Assembly (NCBI GenBank): GCA_950295325.1
Contig: OX485805.1
Span: 22,617,501 to 22,681,500 of the forward strand
Direction: 5' to 3'
From: Polytrichum commune
Lineage: Eukaryota; Streptophyta; Polytrichopsida; Polytrichales; Polytrichaceae
DNA: 64,000 bases
Below the pieces are notes generated by a model. The model was not told where the DNA came from and did no database searches. It was given only the letters and a program-made list of their open reading frames with translations. This document shows positions 1-14,028 of this stretch, in pieces (positions within the stretch are counted from its first letter, which is position 1; each line of letters opens with the position of its first letter). A program made the position numbers and the translations under genes.

Positions 1-2686
1 CCCATACACCTCAAAGGCACCTCCAACAGTGCCGTTACATTTTCCTCCAATTCTTGCTCCAGTGTTGCGGAAGAGATCATTCTTGCAACGATCAGGATTA
101 ATGTATGTTGAGTGGTGTGAAGGAAAATGTTGTTGGTGATGAGATATGGTGGCCATTGTTATGCCTCGGCTCCCTCTAAAGCATTGTTGGAGGGAGACAT
201 GAAAACAATGGTGGAGATACAATTAGAGCACATTTCCATATGCCATCCAAGTTGGCGAAAGTCACTACATACAAACATTCAACATACGGAATAAGATTTA
301 GAATATTCTAAATGTATTAGAGAATATCATTAGGGTATGCAAAGAATACTCTTGAAAAGTACATCTAATGCATAGTTTAATCATGATTTTTTTACAAATT
401 CAGCTAAAAACATCAAAACCTGGATTAAAGAGGACCTTAATTAGATTTGTTCTCATATATATGTTCGTGGTGGTTCCCATGTGTTAGTTTACTGTCTCTC
501 CTTTTAAATCTACAGCGTGATTTAAAAGCTCCCTATAATTACTTGATTCTCAAAATTGACTTATTTTATTCTACTCTATCATTAGCTATGTTGCAATATT
601 ATTTCATTTTTTGATAGTTTATATTCCTCATAATCATAATAAATGATTCAAATGTACACACATTGGAAAAGTGGTGTCAAAAAGCTAACAATAAAAAAGC
701 ATGACGATTCATACATAGAATTGCAAAATCATACAAGTGCAACTCTTTAGAAAGACACAACGTACAACTGCAACAACATGAATGGAAAATGCAACAAGAA
801 AATTAAGCACAATTTAAAACCTACTCACAAGTGTGCAAATTTAGGGTTTATTATTACAATACCATCATGCATCACATAAGAAGGCTTAGGGTGGAAACAC
901 AACAATAGTGAATGTGTGTTCATAACACAACACCCACTCCATGGCAATCTAGCCCCAAGCCACAATGCGTTGTCAACCTATATATTGTTTTATGCCTCCT
1001 TTGTTTTGTTAATCATTTTTTTTAAATAAAAAAACAAACAAACAAACACTAAGCTCAACAAAGTGGAACTAAAACCCTAGGTGTTGGCAAACGGAAGTGC
1101 AAGGAGTGCAATATAAGGAAGACAAATAGTAATGAACATTGGGAATTTTCATTATCTTGGACATTTGATGTTAAAATTTTCATTCTAGTATTGTGAAGCA
1201 TGTGTGCAAAACTAAGCCTACTCAACATAAATCCTAAAAGTCTTTTCTTGAACCCATATATTATTAGTAAAAAATTGAATGTTCCACATTCAAAGTCTAC
1301 CTACCTTACTTCTAATGGGATTATGCATTTTCACGGTCCCTAAATTATGTGAAATTATTTTATAAAATTTATGTCAAATAAATTTAATCCTCCTTGTATT
1401 AGATTGCATGTCATTTTTTAAATGCACTAAGTGACCTACATGTTAACAACGATTATCCCTCCCATCCTCTTGATCATGATTTTTTCCATCTAAATTGTGG
1501 TCGGGCCTCCTTATTGCCTAATCCAGGTTGTTGGTTTCCCAAGACATGACCCAATTTTTGAGACGTGACCACTCTTAGTGAGGATCAACCTTTGTCTAGT
1601 TATCCTAGTAGATTGCAACCTAATCTACCAAGATCTGCAATTCCGTCTTCTGATCTGAATTGCGCCTAATCATTAACATCTTTTGTTTGTCTCTGGTTTT
1701 CCTTAGATGGAAAAGTTCAAGGCACTCTTCTTCCTTAAGCTATGCCTAATCCTAATCTACCCATCTTAATTATCGTTTCTCTTGGATTTGCTATATTCTA
1801 CCCTAGATCTACATTCCAAGTTCAAACTTCTTGCAACCCTAGTTAGATGTCTTCTCCGACTACCATGTCACACAACCAAATCACTCTAAACTACACACTT
1901 GCATAATGGTCCAAGAAGAGAGCTTGTTAATCCTAAGCATCAACCATAAGTCTTGCAAAAATACTACCACTATGAGAATGCCTCAATTTTGGTTTCCTCA
2001 AACCTTTACTACCATATGCAACTCAAAACCTCTTAGAAGGATATCAAATCCTAACTCACAAGTATCCTCTAACATCCTCGCTACTAAGAGCTAAGAGCCT
2101 CACTCCGCTATTCAAATATGAGAATACTTAGCTAACTCCAACTACTAGCTCAAGCCATGGTCTAATACTACTAACAACTAACAACTCCAGAGTCCTTTTC
2201 ATTGACTTATGTAGCAAAACCCTAAACCTAACCCTAATTGGAAGTTACCGTAGTTACTAGAATCTTACCCCAATAGAACTAGTAATTACCACAATAAACC
2301 AATTTTTTTCATAACAAACCATAAGGTACCACAGTAAACTAGAAGTTACCATAGTAGCACCATAAGTTGTTGGTCAATAGAACCAATAATTTTATGGTTA
2401 GTAAACCAATAAGTTATTGTTGATCATAAAACACTAACTTGGCTACTAATTACTTATTGGTCCAAAACTTACTAATGAACCACACATTCTTACTCACTAG
2501 TAGCCAAAGATTCTATAACTATTCCACCCTAAACACTATCCGGGAGTACATAGTATACATAAGAGAGAGGTATTGTTTTTCTCTAGTGTGTACATTTGAA
2601 AAGTACATTAAGAATTATGAAATAAATGTAGATGTATAAAGGGGACCCTAAATTTTAGAAGAAAAAAAATGACAAAAAATGTATTA
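1..2686. other. AT-rich intergenic DNA; no gene seen
   Basis: Only short open frames without motifs. A short run near 2219-2236 resembles the plant telomere repeat but has too few units to be one. Confidence 0.5.
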
Positions 2687-3046
2687 TACTAAATATGATA
2701 TTTAGTATCACCAATTCTGATTGTCTTGCTCAATACTATAGTGTCACCAACACTAAATGTTTACCCCACATTACTTGTCATTCCTTGTAAATTCTTTGGG
2801 GGATTATAGGTTTACAATGCTGCAATTACCGTCACTTACCAAGTGATTATTCATGCAAGTTCCAATCATCCATGACAATATTTCATCACAAGTTGCTGAC
2901 GAGACAAGGTAGGGTTTTGGTGAATGGATGAACTCATTCATCATCCATGAGTGTGTTTGTTCACTTATTCATAAGAAGTTTCATCCGATAAGTTACACAA
3001 AGTGAAATTAGATACCACGTGACATTAAAGATCATATTTAGTGTAG
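2687..3046 (+). mobile_element. MITE copy (360 bp)
   Basis: It begins TACTAAATATGATATTTAGT and ends ATCATATTTAGTGTAG. The interior boxes (CTTGCTCAATACTA, GTGTCACCAACACTAAATG, CCAAGTGATTATTCATGC) match the copies at 49904 and, inverted, at 16704, 23600 and 62831. Confidence 0.8.
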
Positions 3047-4582
3047 TTTTATCCAATTTATATTTTCATCCATTGTTGACATATGGTAAGTCTCCCCAAT
3101 GACTTGTATATGTAATAAAGGTCTTTTCATTTACAATTTATATTTTATGTATGGAGGGGAGACATTTATCACATTGAATTGAAAAGCTTAGTATAAAATA
3201 CACGAGTCCATATTTTAGCCTATCATTAGTACGTACACATTTGTTTTCTCTATAAGATTCTTGTATATAGGAGGTTTTATTCATAATCACTCACGCATAT
3301 CATTTAGGTTTTCAATGAAGAGCCTACCCTTTGAGCGCATACTATGCCCAAACATTGTGCTCATTGAAGGCCTCCCCACACACGCACATGTCCCACACAA
3401 CCTACCATGAGCATCGTCCTATATTACATCCGATTCATATCATGCCATGACTACTTCCATTACAACCATTCAACCTAAGATAGGCAAATACACCCCACTC
3501 CATGCAATCATAGCCATTGGTGGAAAGCTTAACCTTCTTGTCCTAACATAGGAAAATGCAAAAGGATCCACACACACACACACACACACACCCGACAACT
3601 TACTCAACAATTCAAACTTCCTCCCACCCAAATAAAAAGGAAAGAAAAAAAGGGGGAAAACAAAACAAAACTAGCATAACCAACTTCACACAATATCTGC
3701 CATATGCTCCCTCTCTACCCTCATCCTCAACCCCCCAAAAAACATTGTTAGTCTAAAATATCCCAAACACAATACCCCTCACCCCCTCCCAACATAAAAT
3801 CTTGACATAACCCAAAATTATGCAGGTGTTTGGCACATTTCTCAAATATCTCAATGAGGATGGGGGTAAGCGTTGTCATGTCTCACTTAGAGTAGATTTT
3901 GGACCTTCAATTCTTATAATCACATTCCTCACCAACTTACCATCGCAACTCAACGACAATAACCTCCTTCCCCACTTTCTATCTAACAAGACACACATAT
4001 AAAGCCCACCCCCGAAAGGGGCACAATAGCTTGTGGGTGAAGAAGCTTTTCCTTCATGATTGCTCCTAAGGGAGTCATCTATCTATCTATTTGCCTCTTT
4101 GTAATAATCTTCATAATTAAAAAAAATGAACTTTGATTTCAATAGGATATAAAAACTTGTTGGTGTGGATACCACATCGCTTCGTCTTTTATGGTGGCAT
4201 AACTTTACTATCCAAGCACTCCTTACTATAAGTATGTTTTGTTTGTCCAAATTTTTGAGATATAAAGCTCGAGAACTCCACTCATACAACATTTAACAAG
4301 AGTAATTGGGATGAAGATCATATTCCAACTTCCAAGTTTGACTACAATGCAAATCTATGCTCATATGTTGATCCCCTACTTCACATAGAGGTGTTTTGCC
4401 CCTCAAAATGTGAAGAGAAGCATGTTCAAAAGTATTTGCCAACATTGATGGAGTCTATATTCCTTTGCCACAAGAAGTGACATATAAAAGTCTACCAAAA
4501 GAGAAGCCACTTTCTTCAATAATTAAGGAGCATTTGACACCTTCCAAACTACACTAAGTCATCTTAGTAGTGTGGGCGGCGG
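3047..4582. other. Intergenic; weak coding look at 4.3-4.5 kb only
   Basis: Holds the (CA)n run. The plus frame at about 4310-4480 includes NWDEDHIPTSKFDYN and a Cys-containing stretch that might be a decayed element fragment, not identifiable. It ends just before the solo LTR at 4583. Confidence 0.4.
3569..3591. repeat. (CA)n microsatellite
   Basis: About eleven CA dinucleotides in AT-rich DNA; no gene nearby. Confidence 0.95.
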
Positions 4583-5738
4583 TGTCGTAATGTAAATACG
4601 TACACTATATAGATGTGTACGTATTTAGAATTGCATTGTGATTTTAGTACCCATAGTTTACTCTTAGTTACCTTTACTAAAGAATAGAAATAGATTACCT
4701 TTATGTTTACTCTTAGTTACCTTTTCTAAAGGATAGAAATAGATTACCTTTATGTCTACTCATAGTTTACTCTTAGTTACCTTTATTAAAGGATAGAAAT
4801 ATATTACCTTTTTGTTTACTCATAGTTTACTCTTGCCTTTTAGTTATCTTGAGTTACTTTGGACCAATAGGTGATTAGAAGCCATGTGATGGGGATAAGA
4901 TGGAAACTTTGTCTCGGGCATTGAGGAGAGAGAAACATTGTGAAGAGGAGAGTTGTGGTGTTATTATTGTATTGAGGAGGTTGTAGAGAAGAGGGGACTT
5001 GATTTGAAGCATGGTGTGTGTTGTGTTGAGAAGAATTTGAAATAAAATACGAAGGAGTTGTGATTCAAAAAGTTGTTTCTTTAAGAGTGATATCACTTGT
5101 TTGTTTTGAAGTTAGCAATCGAAATCTGTGCTAGTTTGAGTGGAGGGAGGTTTGTTGGTTCTTAAAAAAGAAGAGCCGAGGCTTCGACCGACCATAGAAG
5201 ACGGACAGATTTGAAGATTTGAGAACTTCACAAGACTCAAGAGCGTTGTTCGTTGTGTTTTTTTTTGTGATTCCAAGCCGGTTTTGGAGGCTAGTTGCAT
5301 TTGTATTTTTCATCGTAAATTTGTTGCGGGTTATGTGGGAAACCACAAACCCCCGTTTCTTGTTTGTGACAACGAAGTGGGATTTGATGACCCACAAGGT
5401 TGTTTCATGTTTGTGACAACGAAGTGGGATTAATGACCCGCAAGGTTGTTTTCTGTCGTTCGTGGGTTTGAAAGTTTAGGAGCCAATCTTTCGGACGTCA
5501 GCTCGTGTTCTGATGTCCCGTTTTACCCGTCCGAGGCCTGTGGTATCTTATCACCCTACCCTTACCCTTGACCCATATAGAGCCGCAACAAGATAGGTCG
5601 ATGGGAAAGAGTTTGAAGACTTGAAGAAACTGAAGACCAAGACTCTTGAAGACTAGAAGATTCGACGGTCCGGTAAACAAGTCCAGTTGCAGCCAAAAGC
5701 CCAGTGCTTTCCTAAGGCGGAACCCTCTCTACTCGACA
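4583..5738. mobile_element. Solo LTR, family 'TGTCG...CGACA' (1156 bp)
   Basis: This matches the LTR at 46547-47706 along its length, in the opposite orientation. It begins TGTCGTAATG and ends ACTCGACA. The flanks GCGG (4579-4582) and ACGG (5739-5742) match at three of four bases, a decayed 4-bp target duplication. The interior carries two short tandem units built on GTGACAACGAAGTGGGAT. Confidence 0.85.
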
Positions 5739-8700
5739 ACGGTAATTCCCTAGAGTCCACATAATTTTCAATCCATGTCAATTCTCTAGTTTTAAATTAG
5801 TGTGGACCACAATAATCTATTTTGTAGAATTCGATGTTGGTGAATAGTTAATTTATTCTCTTTTTGACGTATGGTGGCTCTTTTATATTATGAAAGGTAT
5901 TGGTTGGAAATCTGAAGGAAAATCAAGGGTAAGACCTGAGATTTTTGATCCATGTTAGTTCCACCCCGACTAGACAATTAGGATGGCTGACATTAATTAT
6001 TTATGTGATGCAAAAATTTCCACCCAAACTAATAGGACTCTATAGTGTACATTACAAAGCTCTTAATGAACTTATAAGTTACTTAGACATCATGAAAGTG
6101 AACTCTAGCTTTCATGTTGCTAAAAAATGAAGAAGTAATGATAATGTACATCATTGACTAAGCATGCACATTGTGTTATTTGGATACTTTTCTCCTTACA
6201 TTCAAGTCTTGTAGGATATGGAACATGCAATTAGTGTGAGATGATTAGCAAATCTAAATTGAGCAACTAGTCATTCCCTCACAAATTTCAGACCTTGTAT
6301 GAAAATTTATCTTAGTCATTATCAAAACAAAAATTTATCATGCTCATTTACATGACATCTAGGTCCTCCCAATCATGTCGACTTATTGAACCTAGAATAG
6401 TTAAAATATTTTGAGCACATAGCCCAATCTTGTGTAGACACATGTCTATTTGGTGTCCATTCTTGGATCCACACCAAATCACATAACAAGCCAAAGCATA
6501 ATAAAGTGAACAAAAGTTGTACCTTATCATTTTAGAGGGGCAAGTAGCCGCATTTCCTAGTTATATAACTTTTTTTTTTAAAATGATTCATGTTAAGGCT
6601 ACTAATATGGTGGATTATGATGTTTTCATAAATATTTTTGCACCCATAGAAGTAGACTCTAAAGTTTGTAGAATCTATTTCCATCGTTGTTGGTTTTTGG
6701 AAAGTGAGAGTAATATCGTAGACCTTAAGAAAATATATTATACTTCAAATATGACAAGACATTGACATACAATATGATATTGCCAAATACCTCAACTATA
6801 CACACAAATTTTATATAAATTCATGTCAACAATTGTTGTTGACACTTTGAAATGATTTTCAGGTGTAAATATAATAAGTAGTTCGCATTCACAAATATAT
6901 ATATATATATATATATATAACACTCATAAATATAGACAGGGAGACCCCCCCCTCTCTCCCTCTTTACGAAGTCCACCTTTTGAAAGGAAAACAACATACT
7001 TTACCCTATATCATAGATAATCATGATCAAAATAAAGAGAACATGCTCATAATTCACACCAGTGCCCAAACATTGACATTTCTTTTCTCTTTCTCTTTTT
7101 CTTTCTCTAGGATGGGAGGATTTCTTAAAATAAGAAATGAGGGATGACCTAGAATATTATCACTCTTATGTACAAGGCTTTCTTTGACCACAACTAATCT
7201 ATATACATTAGGATTTTTTTTTTTTTTAGGGTGCAAGTGTGTGTGGGTCACATGTGGTCCTCCGTATTATGAAAAATGCGTTCCTTGGGATGCCATGACA
7301 AACCTAGTTAGAGCCCCGTGTGAGGAGGTAGTACAACTTTACTACTTTGAGCATGAGAATGCCCTCTTAACCAAACAAACAAGTAGCATGAAAATTCTCG
7401 GGGTATTTCTGCACTAAACTTCCTTAAGAAACGAACCTCTATTAGAGCAATTTAACAGATCAAGGTTTGTGTGTTCAAATCCTTGGGGGTTTTTTTATTA
7501 TAAATATTTTTATTATAAATTTAGTGGGGTTGTTTGTTTGTGAGTACTACAAGTTGGAGAAAAAGAAATCACTTTGATTTTTGAGGATTAGCATGAATGG
7601 TTGGATACGAATAAGGGAGAGGTTGCTTGAACCAACACTTCAAGTGATTTAGTCTATTTGGGAGTCCATTTGGATTATTAGCATGCATAATTGGCTTAGC
7701 AAATTGGTTTAGACATAGTATAACCAAAAATTAAATTAAATGCCGACCATATGAATAGAGTTGTTTGTAAAGTAAAGGAGATGAAACCATGGCTTTAGTC
7801 CCAAACCCTGAGTTTGTGAGAAGTAATACAGAGTCATCCAACTTTTCTTAAGTGCTTAAATAATCGTACACAAAGAGTGGTGTCGGGCTACTAAAAACAA
7901 ATTTTTTGGCTTGTCTTACAAGGATTGGTTGGCCAAGCTAGCCTTGCATAGGTTGATCCGGGATTTAGGACAGCAACTCGCATGTACATACCCTATTTTT
8001 TATCCTAAAATTCTCTCAAAGTTTGAGAGGTGGAAAGAGGTGGTCCCAAAAGTTTCATCCAACTTTCAAAAGAGGCTTCAATACATGATGAACTAATGAG
8101 TTCTTCATAGAAAATTTTCTCCAAGAAGAATCCAACCCACAATTTCATCCCTCTTTGAAGGACTTTACGGATGACTCTAATAAATAAATAAAATTTTAAG
8201 TTGTCTACTCCTAGCTTCCTAAAGCCATCCCTAGACCCCTACTTTTCCTAATACAAATGGCTCCCAAATTCATCCCGACAATCGCCCAAAACAATTCCCG
8301 TTTTCTCCCAATATTGCCCCCGACTTTTGCCCAAACTGCCCCTACACTAAAAACAACCAACTCTCCATCCAATAAAAAATTAACCTCTCATAGCTTTTAC
8401 ATGCAAGATCTTAATAAACACAAACAAGTAAGCCAACTACATGCCTGTACTTGCCCAAATCCAATCCCACTTTGTCTAGAACCAACCTTGCATTTCCCAA
8501 AACCGACCCACTTTTCACCCATATTTGCCTCAACTTGCACCGGAGATATTCATACACTTTAAGGTGTGTTTCGGTTACGGGATTAAGAGACATCACTACA
8601 AAGGTATTGCTTATGGGTGGGGTGTTGGATATAGTATTCTCTACCTTATAGCACTGCAAATCAAGTAGTATGCCTTCCACTTAAAGATGTGAACACCATC

Positions 8701-8882
8701 ATTTTTGGACACATGATAGTTCATGTTTTATCAAAGGAAAGCCTTTATTATTCAAAGTTTATCTTAAAACCCCACCAATAGTTTGATAGCTTATAGGTGA
8801 TAAGACTAGCACGGCCGAAGGAATCGAACTCGTGTCACTTTGGTAACCGGAAGCCTCACCCACCAAACCATAAGCTAAATGA
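5739..8882. other. AT-rich intergenic DNA; no gene seen
   Basis: Contains an (AT)n run and low-complexity T stretches. Short frames show no motif or supporting structure. Confidence 0.5.
6894..6919. repeat. (AT)n microsatellite
   Basis: About thirteen AT dinucleotides. Confidence 0.95.
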
Positions 8883-9910
8883 GGGCCACTTCACACACAT
8901 GACTGAAGGCCCGTGGCCATTGCAATCTAAGAGTCATTGGTTGAAAGGGTGGAGACCGTCCAAGTTCACTTCACACACGAAGGTGAAGGTTTAAAGGCCC
9001 AATGAAGTCTACATGGAGTCCTACATGACAAACTATGGATAAGGGTTCATGGTCTCCCAGAATTTTCCCACCTTCAAGAGGTGCGTCTAATGCAAATTCT
9101 AGGAGACCATGACTTTTTTAATATTTTTTCCAGCATGACAGATTTCATGACACATTGCAGGGCATATTCCATATCAGATTCATGAACATACAATCACCAC
9201 CAAGTAATTCTTTTAAATTGAAAGAGTTTGAGACATATTATATTAAACCAAGTCCTCCCCTCTTTTTCTGCCAACAAAATATGCAATGGTCCCGCAATAT
9301 GGTCCATTCTCACTTCACACTTTGCTTGAGGGCCCGTGACTACATAAAACGGCTTTCCCAACACCTATGGTACGGCCTTTGGATGAGAGTCAAGGGTCCT
9401 CATCATTAGAAGGTCATGGCTCTTGGCTTATGTCACGAGACTGAGAGCCCGTGACCAAGTACACTTCAAGCACTCTCATTGGTGGAAAAGGCGGAGCCGG
9501 TCCAAGTTCGCTTCACACTACGCTTGACGGACTAACGGAGTATGTGAATGCAAGATGGATGTAAAGTCTACATGGATTCCTACATGGCATCAAATGGATC
9601 ATGTTTCACGGTCACTAGGATTATTTTCAAAAGCCACCTCTTGGAGGTAGGCCTAACACAAAACCGGGAGACCATGGCACTCCTAACGCTCACAACTGTT
9701 GGTTTATTCTATTTTATCATGTGTGAGGACCCGCATGAATAGAAATAGCATTTGGTTGAGGGCCTGATCACATATGACTTCACACTACACTTGAGGGTCC
9801 GTGACCACACTACGTGATTTTGGAGGTGTGTTGGGACGGCCTTTGGACGCTTTCTTTTGGGCTCTCACAATCTCATGGTCACGGCCCTTGGCTCGTGTGT
9901 GAAGTGGCCC
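8883..9910 (+). mobile_element. Inverted-repeat element, GGGCCACTTCACACAC family (1028 bp)
   Basis: It begins GGGCCACTTCACACAC and ends with the complement GTGTGTGAAGTGGCCC. Subterminal boxes such as AGGGCCCGTGACTACA and GCACTCTCATTGGTGGAAAA are shared with the two shorter copies at 26.0-27.2 kb. There is no transposase. Flanking trinucleotides are TGA and TCA, so no clear duplication. Confidence 0.75.
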
Positions 9911-10428
9911 TCAGTGTCCGGGGATTTTTCGGGCAAAATTGGTTGAGATCCAAGTGATTCCAAGTCACATTTTAATATCTTGCGGATCTCCTCTATCAGT
10001 TTAAGTTATGTTCTATAGATTGTTCTAAAATGACTGGCGATTTACCGAAAGTCTTGAACTCCAACCAGTTATTTCTCAAACTCCAACCAGTCTATGTCAC
10101 AAAATTTTACTTTCATACTATGTTGTTAACTCCCTGGTCGAAATGTTTAAGACAATATTCAAGAGCACAATTTACAATTTTAGCGGGCTCTCGGATTTGT
10201 TTAAAGTCCCCCCCCCCCCCCAATGGCTTCTTTCAAATTTAGGTATGCAAAATGTGTTTTTGACCGATATCCAAGAAATTAGTTATGGAGTTCTAGGTGT
10301 AGATGTCCAATACCTTTGAACAATTGTTGTCAATATGTATGATTGTGATATGGGTTTTGATGTTGTGTGAATATCAATTTGCAGTTTGTGATTATTAGTG
10401 ACTCTGATGATGACATGTTCAAGAGTCT

Positions 10429-11249
10429 ATGGATGAATCGAATGGTGGTGATCATGGCGTAGTGTTACTCCACAAAATGGACTTTGATTTGGTTATTTCT
10501 AGCTTACATTTTAGACCTCTTGGAGAATCATGCCTCTCAATCCCCATATATCGTTTCGTTTCATTACTATTGGTTCATCCAATTCTGGAGGTGAATGTCC
10601 AACTTCTTGAAAGAGAATTTGTTAATGGTTGTAGAGAAGGCAATAGAGTTTTGTATGCAATAAAGTCAACCATGGGAAGGATTTTTTGGTCACTGAGGAT
10701 GTTGTGTCCACTTGGAGTAATCAATGGAGGTGACTGATGATGCATTCGAGGAACAACGGATAGCAAATGTTGACTTGGTATCTTTGAGGGGCAAGATGTT
10801 TTCTTGTTTGGTGAGGAATCACCAACTTATTGCATGGTGTTGTCATATTGAGCAATTGCATTATGACAATCCAAAACGGCATTTTGCAATCAATTGTGTA
10901 TGTTTAAATCCTCATTTCATGTTGGTGTATTGTTGGATGCCATGCACAAGATCGATAGGTAATGGCATTGTCCTTCTCTAATATTTCATTTCCCATTTTG
11001 TTCATTGTAATTTCTAAATTACATGTGTTTTGATATTTTGTCTTGTTCATCACAACTCTGCAGAGAGTGATTACATGAAGCCCAATATTGTACACACGCT
11101 TCATCGCATTTGAGCTTTTGGCATCCTTCTCGTGACTAATTTCAATGATATCATTTTTGTTGATGAATACAAGAATAATGAAATGAAAAGGCACTTGGTA
11201 CTCTTTGACAATCGATGCCTTAGTTGCTTTGATCCATTGTGATTATTCA

Positions 11250-11312
<63 letters not shown>

Positions 11313-12995
11313 GGTAACGTGAGGTTGTCAAAATGACACAGGATGCAACTCGCATCTATATCACGATAGTATAAGTAGAAGAAAGGAGTAACGTAGGTCT
11401 CTGGGAGGCCATGGATGATGCTAAACAAAAAGTCATTCATTCCATTTGCAAAAAAGAAATTGAATTTTTTTCCCTTCATGGATCTGCCAATGGTTGGAAA
11501 ATTCTTATATAAGGTGCCTTTCTCTATCCCCTACTCATTTAATAAGTGTTATGTATTGTTTCCATGTCCTTCATTTTGATTCTATTGTGTTTGCTTCCAA
11601 GTGAATAAATATTGGAGTGCCAATTCCAAACCCGAGATGTCATTAGCAAAATTGCAAAAAATAGCTACATGTGCAGTTTAGGCTTAATTTGAGGTTCATT
11701 TGTGAAAATGGTGAAACTCTTTGCCTACCGTGCGTGCATATTTTCAAATTTTACCTTCAAATGTGGACAAGAAATTGCTTGAACTTTTCTTTGTTCATGC
11801 ATCATTATGGGCTCAGTTATTGACTTCTAACTTCATCGTTTGGTTCATTATTTCATCATTGAATAAAATATAATTCTTATAACATTACGGCATGCTAGTT
11901 GAAGGAAAGTGTGTTGTGCAAAATTGAGTGATCTGAAACCAAAATTGGGTACTATTATGGCGGGGCCAGATGTGCTCAACTCTTTGGATTATATTGGAAG
12001 GTGGCGTGTAATGCTACGGGATAAGGCAACCAAACTTGTGATTTGTGGGGATCCCTTTTTTACAAAACGATGCAAGTTGAGAGGGATCAAAGTGGTTGAT
12101 TTGGCCATCACATGAGTGTTGTACAGGTTGGTCCACGTAATTGGTTGATTTTTTAGTTGTGGCAATTCCGCATATTGTTGTACAAACAAGAGGAGAAAGC
12201 ATAGGGCAAAATTTCCTTGAACAAATCATGTCCTTGAAAAACATGGTGTGCAAGTTGAAGAAGACAAAATCTTCTTCAACTACACGACCAAGAAGGGCCA
12301 ATTAATGAATGACAAGGTCCCTTGCAAAGGAGCTTGCAAGAAGAATTCCACCTCCATTGCAACATTTATTGAGGCATTGACAATGTCATGATCAATTGTC
12401 ATGGATGTCACCACTTCCACAGGTTGGTTCACGTGGAACCTTCATGGTTAGCTTGTTTATTTATGTTTGTTCTTTGTGATGCTCATTGCAATGTGACGTG
12501 CAAGCACTTCAAGCAATGCGCGTTGCAAAATGATGCCACCTTGTTGCTTTTGTAGCAAATAGACACATTTTCAAGGAAATATTGTAGTCGCTTTGTGCGT
12601 CTTCTCCAGATCCCGTAGTTGGTCATGCATGACAACCTCCTCCAATGGACAAGGACAAGGAACCTCCTTAGAAGGTCACAAGATATTTCCTTTTGAGTAA
12701 GTCAGTTTAGCCTCAAATGTTTTGTTCAAAAAAAATGCATGTAAGTGTTTTAATTCTAATAATTTCTAAATGGAATAAAAAAAAGTTTGTGCATAGTCTT
12801 GGTAGGATGATGGAGTTGGTGGCATCCCCTCCTAAGAAGTTGTTATTTCCCATGTATGCAGAGGTTGTTGCTATTGCACAAGCTGCAACATCATTGCCTG
12901 CACCTCGCACGAAGTCCCGCAAGTTTGATCCAAATGTGGAGATGTTGTTCCAAATAAAGGCATCGGAGGACATTTGGGGGGGGGGGATTAGATAG
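10429..12995 (+). pseudogene. Decayed multi-exon gene, possibly ParB-like plus DNA-methyltransferase-like
   Basis: Ordered plus-strand pieces look like one protein in several frames: EREFVNGCREGNRVLY (10606-10653), FLVTEDVVSTWSNQWR (10682-10729), then TDDAFEEQ...VRNHQLIAW...HIEQLHYDNP (10735-10965). A GT-AG gap (about 10962-11061) is followed by ESDYMKPNIVHTLHRI. Further on come FNYTTKKGQLMNDKVP and SIVMDVTTSTG (12243-12420, with one TGA), CKHFKQCALQ (about 12500), PPPMDKDKEPP (about 12640) and a last open stretch to 12995. The NHQLIAW segment resembles a degraded ParB-type GNHRL box, and VMDVTTSTG could be a methyltransferase motif I. Both are weak, pattern-level inferences. An intervening T-tract (11.25-11.31 kb) and many stops show it is dead. 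Retained intron-like gaps argue against a processed copy. Confidence 0.4.
11250..11311. repeat. (TTG)10 followed by a ~32-bp T tract
   Basis: Ten TTG units pass directly into a homopolymer T tract, splitting the pseudogene at 10.4-13.0 kb. This could be the A-tail of a retroposed element on the minus strand, but no body was recognised. Confidence 0.9.
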
Positions 12996-13356
12996 TTGAC
13001 ATTATTATCCTCCATAACTTTGATTGGATTGGATTTGATATGACTAGGTATGGTTGGTTTTGAACACAAAAAAGTATTGGATTTGGCATTCTAATAAAAC
13101 ATAAAGTTTGAGACCATCACTTGGATTTGTGTCACTTAGTTTCTTTCTCAATCCATTCATTTCCCATGCCTAAGTGAACTACAAGAATCCACACGTGGGG
13201 GGGGGGGGGTGCACCTTTCATAACACGTATGAGCATACGTAAGTGCACAAAAGAAGTATTAATTTGAACTTTTTTGTACTACGTATACATATGCTACACA
13301 TATTATAGGTCATGGTTATGTACATGTATGGAGGACCTCTATAAAATATACAACAT

Positions 13357-14028
13357 TTGTACTTTTATGGTAGGTCACTTATTAAGGATCATTTGTTTGG
13401 AAGTATGAATGAGGATGAGGAATGTGATTATGATCGCACATCGATTGATGATTCTAGTGCACAAGGTGGTGACAAGGAAAATTATAGTGTTGGAGAAGAC
13501 AATTCAAGCATGTACAAGAATGTTGTCATAGAGATGGAATTGATGGAGTTGTAGGTTGAAAATGATTTACATGAAGAATTGGAGTTGCAAAGTGAGCTTT
13601 GACATGCCTCAGATGTTCTAAGTAATGAACATGAAAATGTTGAAATGCCCTCACAATCTAATGTAAAGTCCATTATGGCTTATGTAGAGGTAGGGGAGTC
13701 TAGAATTTTCCAACTTTATCTAAAGATCGATTGACTCAGATTAAGGCTAGCGTATTATATATGAGGCCTAAACTTCTCACCGTTGCAAATCATGATACTA
13801 TGTTGAATCTTGGTTGTGATTGTGAAGTGTGTTTTTGGAACATGCTTGAAGCTAAAATTGTCAAATAATGTAGTGGACCAAAAATATTTAGCTCCAATTA
13901 AGGTTTGGTTAGTTTGGAGGGTGCATAGGGTGCATAGAAAATTTGGTGATTGTTGGATAGAGTATAGGGCTTTAGTTGACTTGATGGACCGTTCATCAAA
14001 CATGGAGATTGGTTTATTTTGGTATTAA
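13357..14028 (+). pseudogene. Decayed acidic coding stretch of unknown family
   Basis: The plus strand from 13357 reads an acidic segment (NEDEECDYDRTSIDDSSAQG, continuing with KENYSVGEDN) and then, after stops, another open stretch at 13810-14028 with LAPIKVWLVWRVHRVHRKFG. No domain is recognised. It could be a continuation of the relic at 10.4-13.0 kb or an unrelated element. Confidence 0.25.

Noticed and set aside
2215..2240. Telomere-like CCCTAAACCTAACCCTAA
   Set aside because: Only about three irregular units; chance or an isolated short interstitial match.
10429..10737. Single-exon 102-codon gene
   Set aside because: Its sensible residues continue in another frame after about 10680, so it is one piece of a decayed longer coding region.
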